From assembly GCA_029783825.1 (NCBI GenBank), contig JAREIK010002463.1, forward strand, positions 573,501 to 637,500: a stretch of 64,000 nt of DNA, in the 5' to 3' direction. The position numbers and the translations under genes were made by a program. Under the pieces are notes generated by a model, which saw nothing but the letters and a program-made list of their open reading frames with translations, did no database searches and was not told where the DNA came from. This document shows positions 24,504 through 35,019 of this stretch, one piece after another. Origin of the DNA: Sapria himalayana (lineage: Eukaryota > Streptophyta > Magnoliopsida > Malpighiales > Rafflesiaceae). The first letter of the stretch is position 1. Every line of letters starts with the position of its first letter.

Positions 24504-25219
24504 TAAATAATTATATATATATATATATATATAATCTATAAAAGCTATAAAAGCTGAAACCAATTTTAAAATCTATAAAAGCTGAAACATTATTTGGTAT
24601 CAACAATCTTGGTAAAATTTTAAAATGGACAAAATTAATAGATTTAAAATTTAATGCCAAATTGATTAACTTTATTGAACCATGAAATTATTTCGAAACC
24701 AATTTTAATTTTTGAGCTTTGTCTCAGTTGGTCCCCAACATATATTGAGGTTTCAAAATATAATTTTTTTTAAAATGAATTTCAAGTAATAACATATGAA
24801 TAACATGTGGCACCTATGGAAGTATGGGTTAGTTTTGGCAACCTGGTGTTAAAGATGATTTATGTTTCAATCTAAAATGAATGTCTTCTGAATCCCTATC
24901 AAATCCTACCCACAGTCATTTTAAAAATAAAAAAAATGATATATGATTATATATATATATATAATGTACAATATACATATATAATGCATATACTAAGTAT
25001 ATAAATATATTATATTTATACATCCATATATACACTATATATCTATGCATATATATAACATAAATTGTATATGATATATGAATAATATATTAACTCATCC
25101 TATATTATTTTTATAACATCCACTCAAATTGATGATGGTAGGTCAAGAATTGTTAATTTGTTAATCAATAAGTCATGTGATTTCAAAGAAGGCATAAGAC
25201 AACATGATATTAAGACCAA
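24446..25219. other. AT-rich spacer with microsatellites
   Basis: A CA run (24473-24500) is followed by a TA run (24512-24531). Between 24540 and 24590 the string ctataaaagctgaaac is repeated. From 24940 to 25090 the sequence is almost only TATA and ATAT words. No gene is seen. Confidence 0.5.
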
Positions 25220-25989
25220 GGGCCCGTTTGATAAAACTGAAAAAAGTAAGTACTGAAAAATTAAGGTTGAATTTTATAAGCGTTGAATTTGTATTGAAAA
25301 ACTATTTGATAAATTACTATTAATTGAATGCTGAATATAAATATATTATTTGATAACTATAAATGCCGAAGGCTGAATGCTGAAAATGAGGAATTTTTCA
25401 TATTTACCTTTATTATCATTGTATTAGATATTATTTAACATAAATAGAATTTCTAATAGAATTTTTTTTTCACTAAAATTAATAATTATTAAAAAAAATA
25501 AAATCCCTAAAAACATATCCATAAATAAATTATAAATCCAAAAAATATATAAAAATATTTAAAAAATAGCTAATAAAATCTAAACTCTTTAAAACTATCC
25601 AAATTTTTTATATAAAAACAAAAATTAATGAACAACTAGTTGATTTGGTATTCTCTCTTAAATTAATCATAAAAGAGGATTATGATTAGGATTTGTGGTG
25701 GCGGAGAAAGGAGGATGAGAAGACATATTCACAAACTGAACTGTAGCGTGAGAAGATAAAAAAGAAAGTAAAAAAAATAAATTGGCAATTTAAAAAAAAT
25801 CGTTGAAAATTTTCAGCCTTCAACATTAAGTAGGTATCTATCTACTTAATATGTTCCATGTTTTTTCACTTAATATTTTAAATTTTCAACTCACACCATT
25901 TTTTATCGAACACAATTAAAATTTTAAACCATTGAAAATTTTAATTTTCAATGGTTTGAATAATTTAAGTGTTTTATCAAACAGCCCCC
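25220..25989. mobile_element. hAT-type MITE with GGGCCCGTTTGATAAAAC end
   Basis: The left end GGGCCCGTTTGATAAAAC (25220-25237) pairs with the right end GTTTTATCAAACAGCCCCC (25971-25989) apart from two positions, a terminus common among plant hAT MITEs. Subterminal words (acttaa, ttgaaaatt, cagcctt) also recur in inverted orientation. An internal near-perfect palindrome of 32 bp sits at 25926-25957. There is no coding capacity. Eight-base target duplications were looked for and not found. Confidence 0.8.
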
Positions 25990-26169
25990 AGGTGGAGGAC
26001 TTTAAAACTCTTTCTTGTTTCTTACTCTTCCAAGAAATGAGTGCATTGCCTAAGAACATGTACCATCTACTAATAGAACAATGAGTATTTACATATCTAG
26101 CTCAATCATCACCACTATATCCCACTTACCCCAATTAGCATCATTATAGCCTTTTCAAAATTAGAAGTT

Positions 26170-26213
26170 ACACACACACACACACACGTGTGTGTGTGTG
26201 TGTGTGTGTGTGT
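26170..26213. repeat. (AC)n(GT)n perfect palindrome
   Basis: An AC run switches to a GT run at the ACGT centre (26186-26189), giving a self-complementary tract with arms of 18 bp, plus eight further GT bases on the right. It could extrude as a hairpin or adopt Z-form DNA. Confidence 0.9.
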
Positions 26214-27436
26214 ATTTATTTATATGTATGTGGAATTATCTTTTTTAATTAATGTCAGTTATTTAAGTTAATGCGGACCTTTGTGGGGTGCTAACATTAT
26301 ATTAAATGTGCATGGAATGATCATTTTTAAAAAGAGAAAAACACAGACAATTAGGTGGCAAACATATATTTTTGAGTGGGGTACCACAGTTCAAAAAAAT
26401 GGAACAACCTCATTTTTCAAAATGGAATATGGGATGTCCTATTTTTCATATATAAAAATTAGGAAGTGTGCATGTTTTGAGAAGGAAAAAAACAAGCATA
26501 TGTCAATTTGGTAGGGTGTGTGCTTGAAAATAATAGGAAGGGGACATCCTCTTCCTCTCTTGTAAAAATGGGATATAAACATAATTTTGAAAAATGAGAT
26601 GTCAATCTCATTTTTTAAAAACAAGATTTCAATCTCATTTTTGAAAATGGCTTGCTCAATACATAAGGTTTTTTTTTTAAAAAAAAAATTGTAACTTTGA
26701 TCTTGGTGAAGGAGAAGGTTTAATGACTGGATATGAAGAGCTTTTTGAAGGAACTTGGTTATGAAAAACTCTTAAGGATGTGTTGTGGAGGCTGCAAATG
26801 TTTGCTCACAAATCTAATGAATTGAAATAGGAGCACCAGATCTAGAAAGATAAAACTTCAAATATAAATTAATACTAGACATTTTTATTACATTTTGCAA
26901 TTTTTTTTTGAATTTGTGGGATTATTAGACATTAAACATTATTTTAATTTTGTGTGTTTTATTTTTTCAATATGTTGAGTATTCTATCAATTCAAGACAT
27001 ATTACTAATAATTTATGCAAGTGTATATTCAACCAAAACTAGGTAGATACAAGGGTATTTGGGTGGTTACTAATAATTGATATTAATATATTTTTGATGA
27101 GAATGTATAATTTATGTTCTTCAAAATTATATAATTTAATTTGGGGTAGTTTATTTTTTAAATATTTTTGGTTTTGAAAATTTTAATACACATTTTCAAT
27201 TTAATTAGGATAAATTGAAAAAGGGTCATAGTTTAAAATTTTAAATTGAATGTACTTTTAAAATACCAAAACATGAATTATATTTTAATATATTGTTATG
27301 ATGTGTTGGGATAGTTTAAAATTAAAATTAAAAATTTTAATCATGTGATACATTAATCAACGTAAAGGTGGATCTGAGAAATAGTTTTGAAACTATTCTT
27401 TGTTTTTTGTACTTAATCTCGATCAAACCCAACGAG

Positions 27437-27448
27437 GGGTATCTGAGT
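27437..27448 (+). other. Probable primer-binding site (tRNA-Met type) of element L
   Basis: GGTATCTGAGTG follows the 5' LTR end by two bases and differs at few positions from the plant initiator tRNA-Met complement. This supports the LTR boundary at about 27434. Confidence 0.5.
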
Positions 27449-28209
27449 GAGAATAATTAATTTCAAAGCAATTAGATATTTCATTTGTTCAAACTTGGAG
27501 ATTGAATTACTTCTTTGAGAAATAAATAAATAATTAGATGGAATTGTGTAGAAAATAAAATATAAATATTTTAAATAATCAACCTTATTTGACTTGGGTA
27601 TCAGAATTGAAACTAAAAAACAAAAAATAAATTGTTGAGTTGTCTAACAAAGTTAGTTAAGAGAGTGATCAAGTGCTATGTTTTGATGGTCACCTTAAAC
27701 ATCACTTTAAATTTTAATTAGTTTTTGTGTCTATGCTCATGGACTAGGGATTAGACATTATGAGAATTTGCAAGACAATGAGGATAGTTGGCATCAGAAA
27801 TATTTGCCTAGAGACAAACATGAGATGCCAATTGTTTATGGATGTCCTGATTATTTGGGCGAATTGTTATCAATTGAAATATTGGATAGTATGGTTAATA
27901 TAGATAGTCTTAGAGAAGACTAATAAACATTGGAAAAAGCTGTTGAAAAAAGTGAGGGGTAAAAGGGGCATTCCAATTTTTATGTATATTAACTAATTTA
28001 GAGTTAGTTTGGATTGGGCAAGTATTTTGCAAAAAAAAAAATTACAAGAAATGATTTTGAGTAGCATAGACCCGAATATATATGTGTGGATGAACCATTT
28101 TCTATAGAAAAGTAGTTGTACTTATTATCCCAAAGTTGCCTAGTAATAGAAGGATAGTCGGTATGACTTAAGTGTCATATGAATGTATTGTTTATCCCAT
28201 CTTTTTAGG

Positions 28210-28500
28210 AGATCGAGACTAATTAATATGATTTCTTCAAGTGCTTGTTCTTAGAGAAGTAGGATTCTCAGAGGAATCCCTTTGGGTACTATTTTTATTT
28301 CAAGTGCTCTAAAGAATTTGATAGATCAATGGGGAACTTATGAGTTAGAATAAAAAAATAACATTTTTACTCTAGTTACACTTGGTGATCATTATGATTA
28401 AGTGGAAGCTCATGACTTGATGGAAAAATTAGAAGTCTTGGATAATTATCAAGAAATAGATAATTTTCATAGAAATTTAATTTTGCAAAAAAAATTAAAT
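28210..28500 (+). pseudogene. Broken internal frame of element L, related to 23203-23478
   Basis: Plus-strand pieces RGIPLGTIFISSALKN and IFTLVTLGDHYD line up with GGIPHEMTFNPTSSKD and IFTSTTLGDQLYQ of element R. Stop codons interrupt between and after them. Role unknown. Confidence 0.4.
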
Positions 28501-29309
28501 TCTCAATAAACTATTTCTTATGTGAGGAATGAAAATCAATTTTGGAATCTGAAGCATGTGGGGAAACTAAACCTTTTGTGACATATGATTTATAAATTTA
28601 AACTATAAATCTATCTTAGTCTACCCAAATATGGTGAATGAGGAGATTATTGTGTCTATCTGGGTTGGGTAGACTAGATATTTTTTATTAAATATTTGAT
28701 TCAATTTAGTAATGTACATGTGTTGTAACTTTTTTACGTGTAAGTAATTTAGTTAATTAATATCACAACTATATATGTTAATGTGAAGCTCACATTAAAT
28801 GTGTATGGAATAATCATTTTTAAATAAAAGAAAATTAGGAAAAAATGTTAGGTGGAAAACATATTTCTTTGAGTGTGGTGGATACCACACTTCAAAGAAA
28901 TAGTCATAATCCTATTTTTTGAAAGGAAAAATCTGGTGACCCTTTTTTCATATATAAATAAAATACGAAGCATGCATGCTTTAGGAAGAAAAAAACAAGC
29001 ACATACCAATTTTCTAGGAGCTACAAGTGAACACTAAAGGAAACAGACAGCCACTTCTTTTCTCTTGTAAAAATGGGATACATTCATGTTTTTGAAACAT
29101 GAGTTATTAGTCTCGTTTTTGAAAATGCCTTTCTTATAAACAAACAATTTTTTGAAAAATCATTTTTAACTTTGAGCTTGAAGAAAAATGGACAAGGAGA
29201 GCTTTCAGAAGGAACTTGGTTTCCGAAAACTTTTAAGGATCTAAGGGTTAGTCTCCTTAATTAGATATTCCTAATTGATTTTCTGTAGTCTTCTATTCAT
29301 GGAAAACCA

Positions 29310-29450
29310 AGGTTTCTTGTGTGGAAGTTTGTGATGGTTCATGAGAATAATTAGGTTGGTTCATGCAGAAATTTTTAGTGGTTCGTGAGAAGGATTGTGG
29401 TGGTTCATGTGGAGGTTCAAGGTGGTTCTTGTGGAGGACTTGTTGTGGAG
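29310..29450 (-). repeat. Degenerate tandem repeat in the 3' LTR of element L
   Basis: Words of the form GTGGTTCATG(T/A)GGAG(G/A) recur about six times, spaced roughly 24-30 bp. On the minus strand they give a proline-rich open stretch (HEPPQ, HEPSQ). The 5' LTR keeps only a trace (tgttgtggaggctgc near 26780), so the array expanded in one LTR or was lost from the other. Confidence 0.55.
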
Positions 29451-29825
29451 GCTTTGCATGGGTGCTTAGAAATCCAACAAATTGAAATAGGTGTATCAAA
29501 TCCAAACTTAAAATTCATACACGTATTTTTATTATATTTTGAAATTCACTTTTGAATTTATGGGTGTATTGAATATTAGACATTGTTTTTATTTTGTCTG
29601 TTTTAAAAAACATTTTCTATTTAATTGGGATATATTAAAAAGTATTATGATTTTTCAGATTTGGAAAATTTAAAATATATTGTTCCACAACATTATGATA
29701 GTTTAAATTGAAAATTAAAAGATTTAATCATGAGATAAATTAACTAACCTAATTGTGGGCTCGAGAAATAATTTCAAAACTATTTTTGGGTTTTAGATTC
29801 CATCTCGGTTAACCCCAACAAAAAG

Positions 29826-30325
29826 AACAAACCATGTGAAGTTTTGCCCTATGAATATCAAATAATAGAGTGCACAACATCTAGATGAAGATGTTAAAGG
29901 CTTGCCACCTGGATAAATTTACTGATATGTTACACAATAAAAGAAATGTCAAGGAGAGTAATCATCAAGTAGTTCAAACTCATGATAAAGCTTGAGATTT
30001 ACCACTAATGGGGTGAGAACAACGTTATTCGATTAGAGCCCAACCAATGAAATCACTTCTTTCATGTATATGTGTAGAAGTAAGAATGTACGAGATCGAG
30101 TAATCATAAGCTCAAGACAAAGGAAGTATTGCAAATGACTAAGATCTTTCATATGAAAAGAATCTCTAAGATGTTGTAACTACTAAATTAATTCAATATC
30201 AGATCCAATAATCACAATGTCCTTAATATATATACTAGGAGCAATGTTTTTACTTTGTGAGGGTACCAAAATATTTTGTTACATGATATGATCCCAAAAC
30301 CTAGTTTGATAAGCGTCTCTCATCA
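29826..30325 (-). pseudogene. Ty1/copia reverse transcriptase fragment
   Basis: The minus strand reads, with breaks, through the copia RT C-terminal half. DIVIIGSDIELI stands where the family has Y-V-D-D-I-I-(I/V)-T-G; it is followed by RDSFHMKDLSHLQYFLCLE (family: F-x-M-K-D-L-G-x-L-x-Y-F-L-G-x-E) and, nearer 29900, HLHLDVVHSII (family: H-W-x-A-V-x-R-I-L-R-Y). The catalytic YVDD is decayed. It ends where the 3' LTR of element L begins, so L probably inserted into this copia element. Confidence 0.7.
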
Positions 30326-30329
30326 TAAA

Positions 30330-31235
30330 CTTGCAAGTATACATGTCATACAAGTAGTGAAAATGATATAAGTCTAGATATCAATCATATAGAGATTAGT
30401 CAATATTATGAGATGCTCAAGTTGAGTAGGTAGACTTGTGAGTGATGATTCTTTTTTAGTGTTTGGTCAATATTATGTTAAATATTCAGTTGAATGGTAG
30501 AATATGGTTGGTTCACATCCTAGTTTTCTCTTGACATATAATATGGTCATCACCTTGGACTGTCACTACCAAGATGATATCGTAATTATCTCCTTGTTAT
30601 TTCACTACTGATTATTAAAGCTATATGTTATTCAATTCATGGGTCATTCACATATCTATATTTTCTAGGCAATACATTAACTACCTTTGATGATAGTTTC
30701 AAATATACACTTTTATTATCCAACCTCTAATATCTTAAAGTTACAAGATGATGTGATAATAAATATATTTTCACTCAACTTCATAAGCACCATATTTATA
30801 ATAGTTAACATATCTCTTCTCATGAATCACACATATTGAAATCATATAAAAGGAATTGACTTACAAGGGTATTATCACCATAAAAAGCATCTCATCTTAT
30901 GTATCTCCCATTACTTACTTGGATTTTCAAATAAGTATTTATCATTAAGATTAGAAGTGATACCATTTCCTTCTTACATTACTGGGTGAGTATGTCTTAT
31001 AATATACTTATTACCATCTATCACAATCAACACACATAAATCTATGATATAGTGAAAATCATAAATTTTAATTACAAACAACCATATCTATCAATATCCA
31101 AACTATACTATTAACACAAATATAAATTATATAATCTTATGTATTCATTACATACAAGTTTGTTATACCAACCTTAGATCTCAATCCAATCTAAAATTGA
31201 GAAAGATTTCATGCAAGATATTTTAAGAGATATTT
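30330..31235 (-). mobile_element. Minus-strand Athila-type LTR fragment
   Basis: At 30340-30410 the words catacaagtagtgaaaatg and ctagatatcaatc are the reverse complement of the 3' end of the Athila 5' LTR near 34770-34840. The rest of the block resembles, more weakly, the minus-oriented LTR copy at 44.3-45.9 kb. It would be the 3' LTR end of the minus-strand Athila whose gag lies at 31960-32400. Confidence 0.5.
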
Positions 31236-31249
31236 CGTGGAATCAATGG

Positions 31250-31663
31250 TACCTAATGAAAGCACGAGGCACGATACGGTTCGGTCGTGCCTGGGCCGGT
31301 CCGGCACATTTTTAAACCATGCCTGGGCTAGGCACGAGCCGTGGGCACGGCACGGCTCGGGCCAGGCACGGTGGCATGGGTTCTTCCCGTGCCGGTTTTA
31401 CGCGGGCATGCGTGGGCGTGACCCGGCCCCTCCCGAAAAAAAGACCGTGGGTTAGGTCTGATTGGATCCTAACCCGCGGTCCCTTCTGCCTACCCGACAC
31501 GGCACGGCCTGCCGTGCCTATGGGCCGTGCCATGCCCGGATGTTTTTAAACCGTGCCGGGCTGGGCACGATACAGGAACCGTGTCGTGCCCGGCACGGTA
31601 GCACGTTTGTGCCCTAAAAAAATGGGTCGGGCCGTGCCGGGCCGGCCCGTTTAACTCCTCTAG
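31250..31663. mobile_element. CpG-rich hAT-type MITE
   Basis: About 410 bp of GC-rich sequence with many GGCACGG, CGTGCC and GGGCCGG words and repeated self-complementary blocks, for example around ttttaaaccatgcctgggct and ttttaaaccgtgccgggctg. The right end CCGGCCCGTTTAACTCCTCTAG (21 of the last 22 bases shown in family form elsewhere) matches the hAT-type terminus. The left terminus is not clear. CpG is still abundant, unlike the other copies in this window, suggesting the youngest of the group. Open frames on both strands are by-products of GC content. Confidence 0.65.
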
Positions 31664-31959
31664 CTTGAAGCTCCTTGAAATTAATAACACAGTAAGTTAT
31701 TCTCAAAATTTTTCTAAAATTGACAACCTATTGAGATATTCTCAAATTCTTTTTTGAAATTGGCTAATATTTTGCTATATATTCTTAAAACAACCATATG
31801 ATAAGTTTTTATTATTTCTCAAATTTGGATAGTAGTATATAATGACATTATTGTTGGGTCAGGATATATACCTTTTATTCTACAAAATATTAGCTTCCTC
31901 TATTTGATATAAATGTCAAAATTTACTATTTCATACTATTTTGAATTAGAAATTTCTCT

Positions 31960-32400
31960 CATACTCAACTATTTATTCTTTTGGGATCCAAACTTTTTGA
32001 AAATATATCCATCTTGACCTCCATGGTGGTCATTCTGTCCAACTCTAATTCTCCAGTTTGCTTTCTTCTAAATACTCAATGATTTAGAGTTTAGAAGTTA
32101 TTATTTGCTAGCTCTTCAAATAGATAATGTATTTCTTAGGGTGATTTATACATAATAGAATTACTTGAGACCATATTAATCATGCACCTCATTATGTAGT
32201 TTTGCTCATAATAAAAAATGTGAGTTTGGAATCACAATTCAAATCGATGTTATAGGCTCCCTTAATGTTTTTTTTTATTTGTGTCAAGCATCAAATAACA
32301 TCTCATACTCCTTTTATCAAAATTGACTTATCTCTTTTTATAGTTGAAAGGTAATTAGTGGTAGAAAGAACTTGGTAACAAAGGTTTGGAAAAATTCATC
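31960..32400 (-). pseudogene. Athila-clade gag fragment, minus strand
   Basis: Minus-strand translation gives ELFEELANNNF followed by GELELDRMTTMEVKMDI. The plus-strand Athila gag at 35860-36010 has the same arrangement (LIEDLARCN, then RMTTIEVKLDALMNSL), and Athila gag proteins generally read E-L-I-E-x-(M/L)-A-x-N-N before a spacer. It shows that a second, oppositely oriented Athila copy lies beside the large one. Frameshifts and stops interrupt it. Confidence 0.6.
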
Positions 32401-32755
32401 TTAACTCTAAATCAAACCTATCGATAAGTACTAGAACTAGCTTATAGCTTTTTCTCTCAAAGAAATAAAAAAAAATCATAATTATTTTACATCCAAACTA
32501 ACTCCTTTCATCTTCTCTATATTGCACAACTAAAAGAAAATTACAACATAGTTATTCATATCTTCTAAAATTTTTCATTGTACTATTTTTATTTCACCAT
32601 AGTTATAAAGATTGACTTCAACTCAAAATAATTCACTTGTACAAATTATGTTATAATATTAGAATAACTAGCCATCATAGTTGACTACCACTAATCCCCA
32701 AAGGTATAGTAAAGATTAGGCTATTAAACAACATGTCTTTCATTGTCTTGATGGT

Positions 32756-34900
32756 TGATGAGCCAAAATATCATCGATGTTTTAGTCTATTTTCTTGGCA
32801 TGTTTTCATATTTAGGGGATGTATTTCATGGCTGAAGAAAAAAAATTCACTCTTCTTATGGTTCTGTAGGTTTTTAGTTAGAAGAAGAAAAATAGTAGTA
32901 TAAAACCAAAAAATTGGTTAAGTCAATTATTTCACGACAAAATAAACTTTATTACGACAAAAATTTGAAGAATAATTGAAAATTAAGTCACAACCAATGA
33001 ATGATGTTGCAACCAACAACAAGAAGAAAGAAAAACAAAGTTAGTTGTGATATGTTTTTCAAGTGCCAAGAGAGAATGATCTATGCAAGGTCATGACAAG
33101 AAAATTACTATCGCAACAAAGAAGTCATTTAGTGAAGAATCCCAAGATAGAAATCTTATCATGACATTAAAATTGGTCGTGACATCAGAATTTGTCTTGA
33201 CAGCTGAATTGGCAGTGACATCAAAAAATAGTCTTTACATCATAATTTGGTCTTGACAACAGAATTGGCCATGACTTCAAAATTGGTCGTGACATCAAAA
33301 TTTAGTTATGAGTGAGAAATAAGAAGAAATATATATTTTGAGATCGCTACAAAGAATTCGAAGTTCGGCCAATCATTCTGGATTTTATAAAAATAATTTT
33401 AGAAGCTATTACTAGCATAGACTATCTAAAAATGTATTCTTCTTCATGAAGATGGGTTAGAAAAGTGACCTAGGAGACTCGTGGATGATGACTCCACTTG
33501 ATTTTTTTCTTTTCTACTTTTAGCATAGATCTAGAGTAAATTAGCATTAGTTTAAGTTGCTTTGTTTTAGATCTGGAATTCACTTGTTAGAAGTGTGAAT
33601 TTGAATAAGTATTGTTTAATTTTTATGATGTACTAGTACTATTTTTGAAACAAGAACAAATCACATGAAATCTAATGATTTAGTTAATTGCAATCACCTT
33701 GTTCATTACTATACATAGTCCTTAGGGTGTATGTAATCTAGTTATTTTTAAATGAGATCATTGTTGAATTGATTTAGCTGTTGAGTATGTTCTTTTCTGT
33801 AGGAATCAGTGAGAGTTCCTTGGAAGTAGAATGTTAAATCTAATGGACTAGTGTGTACTTAAAATACTTATTACCCATGTAAGTACCGAACACCCAAATT
33901 TTATTATATCCTACCCTTATTTCTGGGAGGCTCTCTGAATAACACATAGAAGTCAATTTCCGAGGGTTAGGAACAATCTATTTAGGAAATATATTAAACT
34001 AAAAGTGGTGAACAAGGGAACTCTGTCAGTTTGTGTAGATAAGTCCCCATTTTACTCAAAGATGTGAAAGTGAAGCGATTTTCTAGATAAATCATCAGAG
34101 ATATCACCTTAATCTATCAAGCAATCGATGTCACCATGATGGCTTAGATCCAATCAAAGAAATAAAAAATTCTATAATTTAATGGAAGAAGCACCAATCA
34201 TTTGCAGACTTGCAACACCAATGTCTTGGGAGGCAAGAGATATGTAGACATCAATAATAGGTATGAAGTATAGAGAGAAAAATACCTAATTCTTATAAGA
34301 TAGCTCAAACTACTAGTAACCACTTAGATCTTATATTTCTAGGAAACTAAGGTAATATAAGTGGTGAAAGGTATAGCTATAATAAGATATCCAAGGCTAC
34401 ATGTTAATGATACTTGACATATTTCAACTTTTCTCTAAAAATAAGTCATGATTAGATAAGTCTACAGAATTTGACAATACCAAAATACCTTATGTTAGTG
34501 TCAGCATCTGCAAGAAACCTGAATAGTTTGGGTAGTTAGCAATACCAGTCCTATTTAAATGGTTAGTGTCATCATACCACAATACCTTATGTTAGTGTCA
34601 GCATACCAGTCCTATTTATCTTTGTGGATTTTAGTTGAATTTTGTTTAGAGTTTGAGTTCTTGAATTTTTGTTATCTTTTAGTTAGTATCTAAAAACTCA
34701 TTTTAAATGGTTCAAATAGTATAAATCTTTAATAGTTTGGGTAGTTAGTAATTCAATTCTTGTTAATCTCCGTGGGATTGATATCTAGACGTACATGCAT
34801 TTTTACTACTTGTATGACTCATGCATTTGCATTGTCATAGACTAAATCCAATTATAATCTCCATGAGATAGTGTCAAATTAGAATGATTTATTCTATACA
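32756..34900 (+). repeat. Athila 5' LTR
   Basis: It starts TGATGAGCC and ends ..CTATACA, about 2.15 kb, in the range of Athila LTRs. It carries a 19-bp minisatellite (33159-33305). A roughly 95-bp partial duplication also occurs at 34487-34620, where ataccttatgttagtgtcag and accagtcctattta each appear twice. The first 435 bp have a counterpart at 43896. Confidence 0.8.
33159..33305 (+). repeat. 19-bp minisatellite in the LTR, 8 copies
   Basis: The unit GTGACATCAAAATTTGGTC-like recurs with spacing of 18-19 bp (TGAC at about 33161, 33180, 33197, 33215, 33235, 33253, 33271 and 33290). The 3' LTR has only the first one or two units before its truncation at 44330. Confidence 0.8.
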
Positions 34901-34921
34901 AAAAAAGAAAATCAAGTTTTA

Positions 34922-34939
34922 TGGTGCCGTTGCCGGGGA
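34922..34939 (+). other. Primer-binding site for tRNA-Asp
   Basis: TGGTGCCGTTGCCGGGGA is the complement of the 3' end of plant tRNA-Asp(GUC) with one C-to-T change. The tRNA-Asp site is characteristic of Athila/Tat-type gypsy elements. It lies 21 bp after the LTR end. Confidence 0.9.
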
Positions 34940-35019
34940 TTAAAATAAATGGTTAATCCAATATTTAGATAAAAGAGATAAACAATAGTTTGGACATTTT
35001 TGAAAGAAGAAAAAAAAAT

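Larger units (their letters stand above)
26281..29820 (+). mobile_element. Non-autonomous LTR retrotransposon L (LARD-like)
   Basis: Two long direct repeats are recognised: 5' LTR about 26281-27434 and 3' LTR about 28768-29820. Shared ordered words include aaatgtg(c/t)atggaat(g/a)atcattttt, ttttcatatataaa, gaaaaaaacaagca, cttgtaaaaatgggata, gaaggaacttggtt and the end atctcg-tyaa-cccaac. Immediately after the 5' LTR, GGTATCTGAG (27437-27446) resembles the initiator-Met tRNA primer site (family: TGGTATCAGAGC). The 1.3-kb interior has no polymerase or integrase; its 3' part resembles the interior of element R. The 3' LTR abuts a minus-strand copia fragment, which it probably interrupted. Confidence 0.7.

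Noticed and set aside
31237..31690. Several 66-76-codon frames on both strands
   Set aside because: They are produced by GC-rich, stop-poor MITE sequence with palindromic GGCACG words.
34922..34939. Possible tRNA-Asp gene
   Set aside because: Only 18 bp match and there is no cloverleaf; position after an LTR identifies it as a primer-binding site.
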